DNA of 64,000 nt, from positions 62,001-126,000 of the forward strand of contig NZ_JAKEIP010000002.1 of assembly GCF_021474425.1 (NCBI RefSeq), written 5' to 3'. The first letter of the stretch is position 1. Each line of letters opens with the position of its first letter. A program made the translations under genes and the position numbers. Source of the stretch: Streptomyces muensis. GTDB lineage: Bacteria > Actinomycetota > Actinomycetes > Streptomycetales > Streptomycetaceae. This document shows positions 63,077 to 64,000 of the stretch, piece after piece. The notes beneath the pieces were generated by a model, which ran no database searches, had not been told where the DNA came from, and worked only from the letters and a program-made list of their open reading frames with translations.

Positions 63077-64000
63077 TTATTCAGTTCCTTTGAGTGGAGC
63101 GCCAAGTGCCCAGGCGACATCCCGGAGCAGGGCGTGCCGCCAGCCCGCTCGGTCGTGGTCCGACGCCGAGCGGGAGACCCGTACGGTCGCACCGGCCTGT
63201 TCCGTTAGCGCCTCGGTCAGCTCGCAGTGAGGCAGCATCCGCCTCTCGTGTTCCCCCACGTCGAACGCGACCCGCAGACCGGACAGGTCGGGGCGCTCCC
63301 GCAGGCGCGCGGCGAGGGCACCGCCGACCCGGCCGCCCAACGGATCCGGCAGGTCCATGGCGTCGGGCGTCCACCAGAACGACCCCGACTGGCAGGCGAC
63401 ACGCGACACCAGCTCCGGGAACTCCAGCGCCGCGTACAGCGCGCTCAGCCCGCCCAGGCTCTGTCCGGCGACCACCAGCCGGTCCAGGTCGGCGGGCACG
63501 CCGGACTCCGCCACCAGCGGCAGCAGTTCGTCCCGGACCGCCTCCCACAGCTCGGGCCTGCACACGAACTCGGCCGCCCTGTCCTTGGCGGGCAGGAACA
63601 CCAGCGTGACGGGCGGCATGTCGCCGCTGGCCACGGCCGAGTCGAACGCGGTCATGGCCGGGTGCAGATACAGCCAGTCGTCCCCGTCGAGCAGCAGGAC
63701 CACCGGCCCACCACCGCCCGCCGGATGGACGCGTACGGTACGCCGCCCGCCGAGCCGTTCACTCGCCCAGCGGATCCGGGTGCGCGGCACGGGCAGTACG
63801 TCGTCGGAGCCGACGGCGGGCCAGTGCGGCTGTGCCGGAGCGTCCGGCGTCGCCGCGATGGACCGGTCACCGCCCGCACCGACCGGGTTGAACGGGTCGG
63901 CGTGGGCCGCGTCGCCCACGAGGAACTGGTAGGTCACCCGCAGCCGCGCGGGCATGCGCACCTCGGCGTACCAGCAGTCGGTGCCGTCCCATCGGCGCAG
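63077..64000 (-). CDS. cchJ: Siderophore esterase (IroE/Fes-like), 5' end beyond the window
   Basis: An alpha/beta-hydrolase of the enterochelin-esterase family. The nucleophile elbow is GQSLGGLSA, and the C-terminal SDHDRAGWRHALL carries the expected catalytic His region. Upstream of the first ATG (63961) the frame stays open to the window edge and encodes RRWDGTDCWYAEVRMPARLR, typical of the family's N-terminal domain, so the start lies outside. In S. coelicolor CchJ is implicated in releasing the tetrapeptide from the thioesterase-less CchH. It is convergent with cchI; the expected MbtH-like cchK is not in view. Confidence 0.88.
   Translation of the reverse strand: MRRWDGTDCWYAEVRMPARLRVTYQFLVGDAAHADPFNPVGAGGDRSIAATPDAPAQPHWPAVGSDDVLPVPRTRIRWASERLGGRRTVRVHPAGGGGPVVLLLDGDDWLYLHPAMTAFDSAVASGDMPPVTLVFLPAKDRAAEFVCRPELWEAVRDELLPLVAESGVPADLDRLVVAGQSLGGLSALYAALEFPELVSRVACQSGSFWWTPDAMDLPDPLGGRVGGALAARLRERPDLSGLRVAFDVGEHERRMLPHCELTEALTEQAGATVRVSRSASDHDRAGWRHALLRDVAWALGAPLKGTE

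Noticed and set aside
1..64000. CRISPR arrays, tRNA or rRNA genes, insertion sequences, phage attachment sites
   Set aside because: No spaced direct repeats, tRNA-like cloverleafs, transposase motifs or terminal repeats were seen; the short tandem repeats found are coding-linker or promoter repeats.

Overview
This window reads as high-GC actinobacterial DNA from a Streptomyces. It has dense G/C third positions, many GTG starts, 4-bp start/stop overlaps, and gene sets I recognise from Streptomyces. It is essentially a metallophore island. Two non-ribosomal peptide synthetase (NRPS) loci lie back to back, with their tailoring, transport and regulatory genes. The gene order of the first (salicyl-AMP ligase, two NRPSs, two reductases, P450, thioesterase, methyltransferase, two ABC half-transporters, methyltransferase) is what I recall for the coelibactin (putative zincophore) locus of S. 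coelicolor. The second matches the coelichelin (cch) locus. I have run no database search, so these names rest on motifs, adenylation-domain codes and synteny recalled from memory.

Layout. Positions 1-3.3 kb: a left-truncated ABC-F ribosome-protection-type gene with a 7-codon leader ORF and attenuator-like hairpins, a divergent metallo-beta-lactamase-fold hydrolase, and a von Willebrand factor A protein. Positions 3.3-5.6 kb: a TcmP/LCMT-type methyltransferase, an ArsR/SmtB repressor with a zinc-type alpha5 site, a 27-His metal-binding protein and a Cys-rich small protein. Positions 5.7-28.7 kb: coelibactin-type biosynthesis, with salicylate synthase and salicyl-AMP ligase leftward and a seven-gene rightward operon (NRPS1 - NRPS2 - two NAD(P)-dependent reductases - P450 - type II thioesterase - O-methyltransferase). 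Positions 28.8-40.5 kb: a converging leftward transport block. It holds an Opp/Dpp/Nik-type importer with a damaged permease, a TetR regulator, an MFS exporter, a methyltransferase and a pair of exporter-fold ABC half-transporters. Positions 40.7-41.5 kb: a Fur/Zur-family regulator and a small zinc-ribbon membrane protein. Positions 41.6-64 kb: the coelichelin cluster cchA-cchJ, running off the right edge inside cchJ.

How it works together. Salicylate is made, adenylated and loaded on NRPS1, then extended by Cys-type heterocyclising modules on NRPS1 and NRPS2. Reductases, a P450 and methyltransferases modify the product, and the MFS, ABC and Opp-type systems probably export it and re-import the metal complex. 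Candidate Zur boxes occur at several promoters of the first half, and a shared GTATAC-type palindrome links two transport promoters beside the TetR gene. The cch half carries five DmdR/IdeR-type iron boxes. Zinc-type and iron-type control therefore appear to meet at about 41.5 kb. I saw no rRNA, tRNA, CRISPR array, insertion sequence or origin, and no gene-free stretch longer than 300 bases.
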